From the NCBI RefSeq assembly GCF_002951835.1, contig NZ_CP019448.1:744001-808000 (forward strand): 64,000 nucleotides of DNA. Direction: 5' to 3'. A program made the translations under genes and the position numbers. This stretch comes from Simonsiella muelleri ATCC 29453 (GTDB lineage Bacteria; Pseudomonadota; Gammaproteobacteria; Burkholderiales; Neisseriaceae). Below the pieces are notes generated by a model that was given only the letters and a program-made list of their open reading frames with translations, was not told the DNA's origin and did not search any database. Of this stretch, positions 7,780 to 16,802 are shown piece by piece (positions within the stretch are counted from its first letter, which is position 1; the number at the start of each line of letters is the position of its first letter).

Positions 7780-10700
7780 TTAGAAGATTTCACGCCAACT
7801 AATGCGTTTTAAGCTCGCTACGTTACATTGTTTTGCATATACTTCTTTAGTCTCATTTAAACCCAATTTTGTATCTGTACTGTTAGACGAAAGCAATTGA
7901 CCGCTATTGGCAGAGGTGTTCCAGCATATTGATGGTTCTTTGCCGCCTTCGGTTGGTTTGATGTCTTCGCCTGTACCGACATCGCCAAATAAGCTATACG
8001 CATTACCTTGATCCCCGATTTTAGACGCATCACGACCACCGCCAATCAAGGTGTAAGACAATAAGCCGCCGTTAGCATATTGGAAACCTGCAATCAAACT
8101 TTCTGTGGCACGTTTTTTGTAGCTATTGGTGGAGTTACCGCCAGTAACGTCAATATAACCAAACAAGTCTGCGTCTTTTTCGCCTTCTTCTGGCAATTTA
8201 CCGCCTGTATCGGAACGGAATTGCATCAACCAACTGCTTGCGGTTGTGGAACTGATTTCGCTGCTTGGGACGCACACATCTGCCGCTGTATTATTGTTAT
8301 GATTAGCTGTTGTATTGACAGAATATTGACGTGTGGTCAATACAATGGTTTTCAACAGGGTAGATGGTTTAACCACCACGCGCTCACCTGTGCCTTCGCT
8401 CAAATTAAAGAACCAACCACGGTGTTGATTTTTATCAAACGTTAATTTACTCAAATCGCGCTGATTATAATCGCCTCTTAATCGCGGCGCGGTCAAAGTT
8501 TGTTGCAATAATTCGCCAGATGTAACAGGTCTTGGATTGTCTTGAGTCAAGTCATCGTAAATACCGTATACCGATTGTGTATCTTTATTATTCAAATCGG
8601 TTTGATACAAATCGCTACCTGTACCAAATACCACCACATAATGATTTTTGTCATTACGTACTACGGCTGGTGCGGCGGTAATAGGGCGGTTATTGATGGT
8701 TGTGAAAATACGTGTTACTTTCCATTGGTTGACTGCACCACGCAAATCAAAGCGATACAAATTACCTTTGAAGTCGCCAGCGTATGCCACATCAACTGCA
8801 CCGTCAAAATCATTGTCTACAATAGTGGCTTGTGCCAAACCGCCGTTATTGCCAGCATTGAGTTTGCTCACTAACTTGCCTTGTGCATAGAATACGGAAT
8901 CATCAGCAGGCGACGTTGTGGCTTGTAAACCGACATTTTCGCCACCTAACGTGCTGTACACATATAATGCTGATTCGGTATTGTTTTTAGCGATTGGGTT
9001 GCGTACACCGCTGTTGACAAATGTTGCATAATACAATTTACGCACATTTGCAGTAGCCTTAACGTCCGTTCCACTGAATTCCAAAGTACGCTCTGGCGCG
9101 ATGCGACCGATTTGCGGCGCACCAATAGTATAACCCATTGGGTTATTTGTACTTTTCTCTGTTTCAAACAATGGTACAGAAGTCAACCAGTCGTTTGCTT
9201 CCAAGCCTACAGGAGTGCCGTCACTGCGTTTTGTACCACCAATATTCAATGAGTAGCTACCACGACCTGCTTGCCCCATATTGCCTGACATGAAGATACG
9301 TTGTCTAGCAGAGTTATCGGTTACACGCACAGTAAAATCGCCATTGAGTAAGTAATGATGTGGATTTACACCATTCGCACCTAAAATATAATTGGCATTT
9401 GCCACATTTTTGTAGTAATGGCTGACCAAATCGGTGTCGGATTCACGCTGCATACTGGATGGCATGTAATTCAATTTCAGCTCGTATGGGTGAGTATCGT
9501 CATTTTTGCTTTCAAATAAATACACCATGCCATCGTTTGCTGCGGTTACCAAATAACGTTGACGACCATAGCGGTAATCTGTAGATAAACCTGTGGCAGT
9601 CAATGATGAATCCAATACATCACCTAGGCTACGCGCATCGGGTTCTGCAGTAGAACGAATGCGGTATTTCATGTGATTTGTGGTCATGCCTGCAATTTCG
9701 GCATCAGGCTTGCTGCGTGTAAACCATGGCAATAAGGCATTTTTCCATTCTTGTTCATCGCTGCCATTGTCAATGGCAAAGGTTGCATTTGTGAAAGGCA
9801 AATTGCCATTAGTGGCATCAAACCAGTAGGCTTTACTTGTTCCCAATCCTGCTGTGATGATGGTTCTACGGTTGCTGTAATCGGGCATGGTAAATTGTTT
9901 ATTGTTAACAATATAATTTTTTCCACTACCTGATTGTTGCAAATTATAAAAACGCAATTCACTGCTACCCGTTGCTAAATCCAAATGAATGGTGCTGGCT
10001 GAATTTAAGGTATCAGGTGCTTTTGAATCGTAGTTTACCGATGGCGATACGGTCGCCACAGATTTTGGTGGAATTTGGATATTTTCAGATGTAATTTGTT
10101 TAATAATGCTGGTAAATGCGGCATCCAATTCTTTTTGGTTAGACGCATTCAGCGCAACATTTTTATTGGCAGTTGCCATTTTACTCAATGAAGTTAAGCC
10201 ACGTTCTGATAAGCCCGCACCAAAACCAATTGTAAATGTTCCGATTTTTTGTGTTGGGAAATCAGGGTCATCCCAGCTTTTGCCCGCTGCGTCCGTGCCA
10301 TCCACGCCTGCTTTTTTCAGGTCTTGGTTAGCCAGATCAGCCAAAAACGGTGCCACGTCTGCATGGTGAGGCCATGCAGATTCAACATCGGTACCTACTG
10401 TAGCATTATTTACAGAACCCATTGGCAGTTTGTATTTTGAGGTATCAACGGTATTTGCATACAGGTTCCATTGATATGAACCATTGGCTTTTTTCGTGAA
10501 TAATGGCGTGATTGGTTTTTTGTTTCGTTTCTGAATTTCAGCTACCAGATGAGTAGTATCTAATAAAATTTGCTCTAGTAGGCGTTCTTGAGCAGTTTTA
10601 TTCGGTGAATTTAAGTATTTAGCCATAACTTCATCACTTGGCAAAGGATATGTTTTATTGTCTTTATCCGCTAACCAAACATGGTATGTACTAATATTTA

Positions 10701-11559
10701 ATCCATTATCAATAAATGTGTCTGTTCTCTTGATTTGTCCTGACTGTTCAAAATATTGATTAGGATATTTAAATTTTGTATTAAATGTATTAGAAGTTAC
10801 AGTGGGCAAATTAAAATAACTCTGCGCATCACCATCCGAAAATACAATGATGTAATTTTTCTGGCAACGGTATTTCATGGCCTTTTGCAACAATGACATG
10901 GAATCTAAAAAACGTTCTGCAGTCGGCGTAGCAGCACTGGCTGTTAATCTATTTACAAAACCATTAAATTCAGATTGCGACATGGCAAATTGGCGTCTAC
11001 CATTGTAAACATCTTGTGCATAGCCATACAAACCTTGCCCTGCTTGTGGAAGTTTCCGTGGATCAGGATTGAAACCGTTATCCCATAATGAAATCATTCC
11101 CCAATTTGCACTGTTCCAAATATCAGGGTTGGCAGTCAATTTTCTCAAAGCAGTCTTCGCAATCTCAATACGAGTTTGGTTCTCAGGAATGCTAGGAGCT
11201 ATGCCTTCTGTTATGCGGCGACCTGGATACAAATTTTGCAAGGCAGTTCGAACCCAATTACCATTATTACTAAATACCTCTTTAACGCCGTCTACTTTAA
11301 AATATGAATTACCAGGTGCAACATCTAAAGTGGTTGAGAACTTCATACTCCCCGAATCATCAAACTGAATCAAAATATTGGGTTTTGCACCCACGCCAGT
11401 TGTATTGGTGGTGGTGGTTTGTAAATGCAACGGAATGAAAGCAAAGGGGCTCTCAATTGCTTGCGCACCCATGCTTATGCCCAAAAGCGTCAATAAAGCC
11501 AAAGGCTTAATCGCAGTACGCATGGCGTTTCGTTTGATGCGTTGTTTTGTGTGTTTCAT
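7780..11559 (-). CDS. pilC: type IV pilus tip-associated adhesin/assembly protein PilC/PilY1
   Basis: A 1259-residue exported protein of the PilC/PilY1 family, which sits at the tip of type IV pili or in the outer membrane, promotes pilus extension against PilT retraction and mediates adhesion. A signal peptide ends near SMGAQA (residue 34). A von Willebrand A-like segment starts with ILIQFDDSGSMKF, a MIDAS-type DxSxS motif. The C-terminal half is the beta-propeller domain, with an Asp-rich calcium loop in DNDFDGAVDVAYAGDFKG near residue 910. GGAGG lies 9 nt before the ATG. It is monocistronic. It is longer than the roughly 1000-residue Neisseria PilC. Confidence 0.9.
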   Translation of the reverse strand: MKHTKQRIKRNAMRTAIKPLALLTLLGISMGAQAIESPFAFIPLHLQTTTTNTTGVGAKPNILIQFDDSGSMKFSTTLDVAPGNSYFKVDGVKEVFSNNGNWVRTALQNLYPGRRITEGIAPSIPENQTRIEIAKTALRKLTANPDIWNSANWGMISLWDNGFNPDPRKLPQAGQGLYGYAQDVYNGRRQFAMSQSEFNGFVNRLTASAATPTAERFLDSMSLLQKAMKYRCQKNYIIVFSDGDAQSYFNLPTVTSNTFNTKFKYPNQYFEQSGQIKRTDTFIDNGLNISTYHVWLADKDNKTYPLPSDEVMAKYLNSPNKTAQERLLEQILLDTTHLVAEIQKRNKKPITPLFTKKANGSYQWNLYANTVDTSKYKLPMGSVNNATVGTDVESAWPHHADVAPFLADLANQDLKKAGVDGTDAAGKSWDDPDFPTQKIGTFTIGFGAGLSERGLTSLSKMATANKNVALNASNQKELDAAFTSIIKQITSENIQIPPKSVATVSPSVNYDSKAPDTLNSASTIHLDLATGSSELRFYNLQQSGSGKNYIVNNKQFTMPDYSNRRTIITAGLGTSKAYWFDATNGNLPFTNATFAIDNGSDEQEWKNALLPWFTRSKPDAEIAGMTTNHMKYRIRSTAEPDARSLGDVLDSSLTATGLSTDYRYGRQRYLVTAANDGMVYLFESKNDDTHPYELKLNYMPSSMQRESDTDLVSHYYKNVANANYILGANGVNPHHYLLNGDFTVRVTDNSARQRIFMSGNMGQAGRGSYSLNIGGTKRSDGTPVGLEANDWLTSVPLFETEKSTNNPMGYTIGAPQIGRIAPERTLEFSGTDVKATANVRKLYYATFVNSGVRNPIAKNNTESALYVYSTLGGENVGLQATTSPADDSVFYAQGKLVSKLNAGNNGGLAQATIVDNDFDGAVDVAYAGDFKGNLYRFDLRGAVNQWKVTRIFTTINNRPITAAPAVVRNDKNHYVVVFGTGSDLYQTDLNNKDTQSVYGIYDDLTQDNPRPVTSGELLQQTLTAPRLRGDYNQRDLSKLTFDKNQHRGWFFNLSEGTGERVVVKPSTLLKTIVLTTRQYSVNTTANHNNNTAADVCVPSSEISSTTASSWLMQFRSDTGGKLPEEGEKDADLFGYIDVTGGNSTNSYKKRATESLIAGFQYANGGLLSYTLIGGGRDASKIGDQGNAYSLFGDVGTGEDIKPTEGGKEPSICWNTSANSGQLLSSNSTDTKLGLNETKEVYAKQCNVASLKRISWREIF

Positions 11560-11575
11560 AGAGAAACCTCCATAA

Positions 11576-11944
11576 TTGATTAGATTTAAATGTAACCTTA
11601 TGATGCAGAACAGGTTATGTTGTTTTGCAATGTATCACAGTTATAATTGTACCAGCAATTTTTATACCAAATTTATGAATTATTGCGTTTTTTTTACAAC
11701 GATTTTAAGAAAATCTGTTCAATTCAGTACATAACGGCTTATTCTTTGTTCAATCATTATTTTACCGATTTTTGACGCTCTGTGAAAACAGACATTCTGT
11801 GTCAGTTTTTTTTCAGGCAGCCAATTTGGGTATTTCGTAAACAGATTGCACAGCAGGAAAATATATTGATATTATCCGCCACTATAATTTATTTTTTGAT
11901 TGTTCAGGCAGCCTGAACAGTTTTGTTTTCCAAAATTAATTAAA
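11576..11944. other. intergenic region between divergent pilC and mutT
   Basis: No gene is seen. The region must contain the promoters of the divergent pilC and mutT genes. It holds a DUS-like sequence near 11811-11821 and a palindromic DUS near 11904-11918. I see no convincing operator. Confidence 0.5.
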
Positions 11945-12361
11945 ATGATGACACATTCAAATTCATATATTCAAGTCGTGGCAGGCATTGTGCAAAATCA
12001 AGCTGGCGAAATTTTGCTTAGTTCGCGCCCTGTTGGTAAGGCATACGCTGGGTACTGGGAATTTGCAGGCGGTAAAGTGGAACAGAATGAAACCCTGTTT
12101 GCAGCATTGCAACGCGAATTTAACGAAGAATTAAATATTCACATTCACCGCGCTACGTTGTGGCAAGAAAAATTTTATCAATATGAACATGCCAATGTAC
12201 ATTTGCATTTTTTTATTGTAGGGGTGGCGGATTGGTCGGGCGATGTCGTGGCGCGTGAACAACAACAATTCAGTTGGCAAAACCCACACAATTACACCAT
12301 TTCGCCAATGCTGCCAGCCAATGCAGCATTATTGCAGGAATTAGCCGATTTTTTAAAATAA
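11945..12361 (+). CDS. mutT: 8-oxo-dGTP diphosphatase (Nudix, MutT)
   Basis: A 138-residue Nudix hydrolase that removes oxidised dGTP from the nucleotide pool. The Nudix box GX5EX7REXXEE is present as GGKVEQNETLFAALQREFNE plus EL at residues 39-60. The start is taken at ATG 11945 (Met-Met-Thr-His) rather than the upstream in-frame ATG at 11900, which would translate through a DUS; the ribosome site is weak. It is followed 12 bp later by queC. Confidence 0.85.
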   Translation: MMTHSNSYIQVVAGIVQNQAGEILLSSRPVGKAYAGYWEFAGGKVEQNETLFAALQREFNEELNIHIHRATLWQEKFYQYEHANVHLHFFIVGVADWSGDVVAREQQQFSWQNPHNYTISPMLPANAALLQELADFLK

Positions 12362-12373
12362 GTTGAAAGCAAA

Positions 12374-13030
12374 ATGACGATTCAAAAACAAGCCCTTGTG
12401 ATTTTTTCAGGTGGACAGGATTCCACAACTTGTCTGTTTCAAGCAATCAATGAATTTGGTGTGGGAAATGTGCAAGCCATCACATTCACCTACGGACAAC
12501 GCCACGCGATTGAATTGGAACGCGCCCAATGGATTGCCCAAGATTTGCGTGTGAAACAAACGGTTCTGGATTTGTCTTTGATTGGCAGCATCACGCATAA
12601 CGCATTGATGGACAACACAGCAGCAATTGACACTTCAGGCAGCTTGCCTAACACGTTTGTTGATGGGCGTAATGCGTTGTTTTTATTGTATGCGGCGATT
12701 TACGCCAAATCACAAAATATTCATACTATTTTTGTTGGTGTGTGCGAAACCGATTTTTCAGGCTATCCTGATTGTCGCGATGTGTTTGTGAAATCGATGA
12801 ATGTTACGTTAAATTTGGCGATGGCATATGATTTTGATATTCGTACACCCTTGATGTATTTGACCAAAAAAGAAACTTGGGCGTTAGCTGACCAAATGGG
12901 CGTATTGGATTATGTTCGCGAACACACCCACACTTGTTATTTAGGTGTGCCAAATGGTTGCCACGAATGCCCGAGTTGTGTTCTACGTGAGCGTGGATTG
13001 TCGGAATATTTACAAGATAAAAATCAATAA
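12374..13030 (+). CDS. queC: 7-cyano-7-deazaguanine synthase
   Basis: A 218-residue PP-loop ATPase that converts 7-carboxy-7-deazaguanine to preQ0 in queuosine synthesis. The ATP-binding motif SGGQDSTTC is at residues 12-20 and the zinc-binding cysteines are in CYLGVPNGCHECPSC near 193-207. Length is normal. It probably shares a transcript with mutT. No other queuosine gene is in the window. Confidence 0.95.
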   Translation: MTIQKQALVIFSGGQDSTTCLFQAINEFGVGNVQAITFTYGQRHAIELERAQWIAQDLRVKQTVLDLSLIGSITHNALMDNTAAIDTSGSLPNTFVDGRNALFLLYAAIYAKSQNIHTIFVGVCETDFSGYPDCRDVFVKSMNVTLNLAMAYDFDIRTPLMYLTKKETWALADQMGVLDYVREHTHTCYLGVPNGCHECPSCVLRERGLSEYLQDKNQ

Positions 13031-13044
13031 ATTAATCTCCAAAA

Positions 13045-13641
13045 TCACAACGCTACCACGCCATATTTCCCCACCACGCGTCCAGTGATGTTCAGGCTGC
13101 CTAATTCGTCAGGGCGTACAATTTCAGGCGGATACGCAGGATTATCGTGAATGAGCATCAGGAAACCATTTTGAAACGTGTTGATTCGGTAAATCATGTT
13201 GCCATTTGGCGTGGTAATCGCATAAATGCCCGAACCGATGTATTGTTGAATGGTGGTGTCAATCAATACAATGTCGCCTATAGATAACGTATTGAGCATA
13301 TTATCATTGTTGACGATTTGGGTAATAATGTGTTTATTTGCCAAACCCAAACGTTGCAACGCAAATTGTGTCAAATCTAAATTGTGCGTCGGGACAATGG
13401 ACGGTTCCGAGAATTTTTCAGGCAGCCTTTCCAGCATATCGCCGTCCCCAGATTCCAACCATTTAATTGATAAACCAAAGACTTGCTTGGCTTCTTGGAA
13501 ACCTTTTTTGGATAAGCCTTTTTGTTCCCAATTTCGCAGCGTTTGTTGCGACACGGCAAGTGCCAAAGCAAGTTCGGCGATATCGTGGATTTGACGTAAT
13601 TGGGCGGCAGCTTGGTAGAGTCTGGCGGTGGTGTCGTGCAT
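13045..13641 (-). CDS. XRE/S24-type transcriptional regulator with a degenerate peptidase site
   Basis: A 198-residue protein with an N-terminal helix-turn-helix (residues about 18-45, ALAVSQQTLRNWEQKGLS) and a C-terminal S24/LexA-like domain. The region that normally carries the catalytic Ser in a DSM motif reads NNDNMLNTLSIGDIVLID, with Asn in place of Ser, and the expected Lys region reads NMIYRINTF without Lys. The protein therefore probably cannot cleave itself and may act as a constitutive or ligand-controlled repressor. It is convergent with queC and divergent from xerC with 88 bp between starts, so it could control xerC or itself. Confidence 0.75.
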   Translation of the reverse strand: MHDTTARLYQAAAQLRQIHDIAELALALAVSQQTLRNWEQKGLSKKGFQEAKQVFGLSIKWLESGDGDMLERLPEKFSEPSIVPTHNLDLTQFALQRLGLANKHIITQIVNNDNMLNTLSIGDIVLIDTTIQQYIGSGIYAITTPNGNMIYRINTFQNGFLMLIHDNPAYPPEIVRPDELGSLNITGRVVGKYGVVAL

Positions 13642-13729
13642 TTTTTAAATAAAATAGTTGAATTAAATAAGTGAATTATAACCGATTTGACACCCATCAG
13701 GCTGCCTGAATTTAACCGATAACCCAATC

Positions 13730-14614
13730 ATGAAACCATTTTTAGTCCGATTAGATGCGTATTTAACCCAATTAACCCAACAAGGCAAATCGCCCCATAC
13801 GCTTGATGCTTATCGTAGGGATTTGATTGAATTAGCAAATATGCTGCCTGAAAACCAGCAGCCGACACGCAATGATGTTGTTCGCGTACTCAAACAGCTT
13901 TCGCAACGCGGACAACATCCACGCAGTTTGGCGCGTAAACTCACGTCTTGGCGACAATACGCCGAATATTTAGTCCATTTGGGTGAATTAAGCAGTAATC
14001 CGATTGCCCATATCAAAGCCCCTAAACCCCCAGAACGCCTACCCAAAGCCATTGACCGCGAACAAATTAACCAAATGATTGACCAAGATATACCGCAATC
14101 AGATGATGTGTTGGCAATCCGTGATCATGCCATGATTGAGTTATTTTATGGCAGTGGTTTGCGTTTGGCGGAGTTGCATGCGCTTAATGTGGATGATGTA
14201 TTGTTGGACGCAGGCTGGGTAATGGTGTCAGGCAAGGGTAAGCGTCAGCGACAAGTGCCGTTAACACGCCCAAGTATTGCGGCGATTGATGCGTATTTGT
14301 CTACGCGTTATGCGGTTGATGGCGAATTGGCGTTGTTTACCAGTCGGCACGGTACGCGATTGTGCACGCGTCAAATCGCCAAACGTTTGGAAATTTGGTC
14401 GCAAAATAATCAAGCTAATCAACATATTTCACCACATATGTTGCGCCACAGTTACGCCAGTCATTTGCTGCAAGCATCACGTGATGTTCGTGCTGTTCAG
14501 GAATTACTTGGGCATCAAAATCTTTCCACAACACAAATCTACGCTAAATTGGATTTTGACCATCTTGCACAAGTTTATGATGACACTCACCCCCGCGCCA
14601 AACGTAAAAAATAA
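13730..14614 (+). CDS. xerC: tyrosine recombinase XerC
   Basis: A 294-residue tyrosine recombinase that resolves chromosome dimers at dif together with XerD. The N-terminal SAM-like domain is at about 1-90. Catalytic residues are in GSGLRLAEL (Arg), HMLRHSYASHLL (His-x-x-Arg), LGHQNLSTTQIY (His and Tyr). The C-terminus LDFDHLAQVYDDTHPRAKRK matches XerC rather than XerD. A DUS precedes the gene at about 13700. It is followed by a strong terminator. Confidence 0.92.
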   Translation: MKPFLVRLDAYLTQLTQQGKSPHTLDAYRRDLIELANMLPENQQPTRNDVVRVLKQLSQRGQHPRSLARKLTSWRQYAEYLVHLGELSSNPIAHIKAPKPPERLPKAIDREQINQMIDQDIPQSDDVLAIRDHAMIELFYGSGLRLAELHALNVDDVLLDAGWVMVSGKGKRQRQVPLTRPSIAAIDAYLSTRYAVDGELALFTSRHGTRLCTRQIAKRLEIWSQNNQANQHISPHMLRHSYASHLLQASRDVRAVQELLGHQNLSTTQIYAKLDFDHLAQVYDDTHPRAKRKK

Positions 14615-14624
14615 AGCCAAATAA

Positions 14625-14665
14625 CAAAAAACACCAGCCAAAAAATAAAATTGCTGGTGTTTTTC
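14625..14665 (+). terminator. rho-independent terminator of xerC
   Basis: ACACCAGC (14631-14638) pairs with GCTGGTGT (14653-14660), followed by a T-run. A-rich upstream arm would also let it work for the opposite strand. Confidence 0.85.
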
Positions 14666-14690
14666 ATATTGCCTAAATCATGCAAAATGA

Positions 14691-14730
14691 AGAACCTGTG
14701 TTCATAATTTTAATAGCTTGTTTTTATCGC
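14691..14730. repeat. left half of a TAAGAACC-type small element
   Basis: AGAACCTGTGTTCATAATTT followed by AATAGCTTG and TTTTTATCGCC matches the left half of the copies at 5344 and 63417. It is cut off by a sequence resembling an IS1106-like end (TTTTGCAAAGGTTTCAG, 14742-14758). Confidence 0.65.
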
Positions 14731-14754
14731 CTTTTGATTTGTTTTGCAAAGGTT

Positions 14755-16776
14755 TCAGCCTGAAAATGATTCGCCAATGGTTTGCGTTAAAAACGCCAAC
14801 AAACACGCCAATTCGTCTGCACTTTGTTCTTGCGTGCCATTGCCTGTGTGTCCGCCTGTTTCGGGCGCATAGAGCCATGTGGTTTCGGGTGAAATCTCGG
14901 CGAGTTTTGCGTAGAACTTCAGCGCATGGGCAGGATGAACGCGGTCATCTGACAAACTGGTGGTCATCAATGCACTGGGGTAATTTTTTTGTCTATCCAA
15001 TTGATGATAAGGAGAAAACCTTGTCAAATAATCACGTATTTTTTCATCACTTGGGTCGCCATATTCATCAATCCAGCTTGCGCCTGCATACAGTTCGGTG
15101 TAGCGCAACATATCGGTAAGTGGCACTTCGCACACCAATGCGCCCATACATTCAGGCTGCCTGCAAAACGCGCTTGCCACCACCAAGCCGCCATTGCTAC
15201 CGCCTTGAATGGCGATTTTTTTCGGGCGACTGAAACCACGTGTGGATAAATCTTCCAAAACCGCCAACAAATCATCTACGCTTTTGTGTTTATTCTCGCG
15301 CATCGCTGCTTCGTGCCAGCCGACAAATTCGCCTCCACCACGCACATTCGCCAACACAAACGCGCCGCCTTTTGCTAGCCAATGTTTGCCAATCGTACCC
15401 ATGTAATGCGGCAATTCAGGAACATCAAAGCCACCATAAACATAAACCAAAGTCGGTGTATCAGGCGTGGGCGTTTTGCCAACGTGGTAATACGGAATGC
15501 GCGTGCCATCAGCTGATTTAGCAAAAAATTGTTGTACAGCAATATCTTGTGCATCAAATTGTGCAGGCTGCTTACGCAAAACCGTCAATTCCATCACATT
15601 CAAATCCAATGAAAACAAAGTCAACGGTGTTACAAAATCGCTGGCGGCTAAATGTACCGTATCGCCGCCCCAAGGCTGGTCAACAAGTTCAATCGCACCT
15701 TTAGGGAAAGGCGGCAAATGCTGCTCCACCCACGCGCTATTTTCCCATTTCCATGCTTTCAGGCTGCCTGAAACATTGTCCAGCAAACTGGTAATCACAA
15801 ATTTTCTCGTTGTTTCAATGAGTTCTAATGCTTGATGAGCATTTGGTTGAAACAAACAGAACGCTTCGCCCAATTCTCCCTTATTCAATTTCACCGCAAT
15901 CAGGCTGCCTGAAAGGTATTTTTGCTTGCTGCGTTGCCAATCCGATTTTAAATGCAACATCAATTGCCCCGCCAAATAGCCCACCACTTCACAATCAGAA
16001 GGCAATGCCAATTTTATCGCTTGATTATTCGCATTTACATAAAAATAATTCTTATGAAAGAAAGATGTACTCGCTTCAATTAAATCCAAAGGCGCACCTT
16101 GTGCGTCCAAATATCGCCAAGCACTCGCCATCACACCATCGGTTGCCATTTCGTAAACAGGCGTGGCTTCTGCCAAACTTTGACCGCGCTGCATCAACCA
16201 AACTTGGCGCGGATAACCCGAAGTCGTCAGCTGGCGTTCGTCCCATGCAGGACAAAGCCACACACTGTTTGCATCGCGCCACGCCACGTGATTTTTGCCA
16301 AGCGGAAAATGAAAACCCCCATCAACAATTTGTTGTTTTTCCAAATCAAATTCTAGAGTGTATGCGCTATCTGAACCTGAACACGACAGTGTGAGCAACA
16401 CTTTTTCAGGCTGCTCCACATAATGCGACACGCCGTCCAAATACACATCATCGCCCAAAATCGCATCAAAATCCGCCACCGAAAACAACGTTTGCCATTT
16501 AGGCAGCCCAGCACGATAAGTCGCCGCACTGCACACGCGATAAATGCCTTTGGGAAATTCTGCCGATTGATGAAAATGATACATTCGGGCGCGGTGTTCT
16601 TGGCAAAATGGGATTTGTTTGTCGTCTTGTAATTGCGAGATAATATCTTGTTTTGTCTTGTCAAAATAATCAGATTGACAAAATTGCTGGCGCGTTTTGG
16701 TTTGCGCGGCGTGAATAAAATTTTGCGTTTCGCTGGTGTTTAAGTTTTCTAAATATTCGAATTTATCGGTAAACAT
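14755..16776 (-). CDS. prolyl oligopeptidase family serine peptidase (S9A)
   Basis: A 673-residue S9 peptidase with an N-terminal beta-propeller (about 60-400) and a C-terminal alpha/beta hydrolase domain. The triad is visible: nucleophile Ser in GGSNGG near residue 527, Asp in SDDRVHP near 608, His in GGHTGNG near 640. No signal peptide, so it is cytoplasmic and likely degrades proline-containing oligopeptides. Several DUS lie within the gene. Its 3' end touches the partial IS/TAAGAACC debris. Neighbouring genes do not suggest a pathway. Confidence 0.88.
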   Translation of the reverse strand: MFTDKFEYLENLNTSETQNFIHAAQTKTRQQFCQSDYFDKTKQDIISQLQDDKQIPFCQEHRARMYHFHQSAEFPKGIYRVCSAATYRAGLPKWQTLFSVADFDAILGDDVYLDGVSHYVEQPEKVLLTLSCSGSDSAYTLEFDLEKQQIVDGGFHFPLGKNHVAWRDANSVWLCPAWDERQLTTSGYPRQVWLMQRGQSLAEATPVYEMATDGVMASAWRYLDAQGAPLDLIEASTSFFHKNYFYVNANNQAIKLALPSDCEVVGYLAGQLMLHLKSDWQRSKQKYLSGSLIAVKLNKGELGEAFCLFQPNAHQALELIETTRKFVITSLLDNVSGSLKAWKWENSAWVEQHLPPFPKGAIELVDQPWGGDTVHLAASDFVTPLTLFSLDLNVMELTVLRKQPAQFDAQDIAVQQFFAKSADGTRIPYYHVGKTPTPDTPTLVYVYGGFDVPELPHYMGTIGKHWLAKGGAFVLANVRGGGEFVGWHEAAMRENKHKSVDDLLAVLEDLSTRGFSRPKKIAIQGGSNGGLVVASAFCRQPECMGALVCEVPLTDMLRYTELYAGASWIDEYGDPSDEKIRDYLTRFSPYHQLDRQKNYPSALMTTSLSDDRVHPAHALKFYAKLAEISPETTWLYAPETGGHTGNGTQEQSADELACLLAFLTQTIGESFSG

Positions 16777-16802
16777 GGTTTCAGGCTGCCTAAAAAATTT
16801 TT

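Noticed and set aside
11900..11944. Upstream ATG of mutT giving the leader MFRQPEQFCF
   Set aside because: The leader is a translated DUS without ribosome site; the Nudix family starts near the ATG at 11945.
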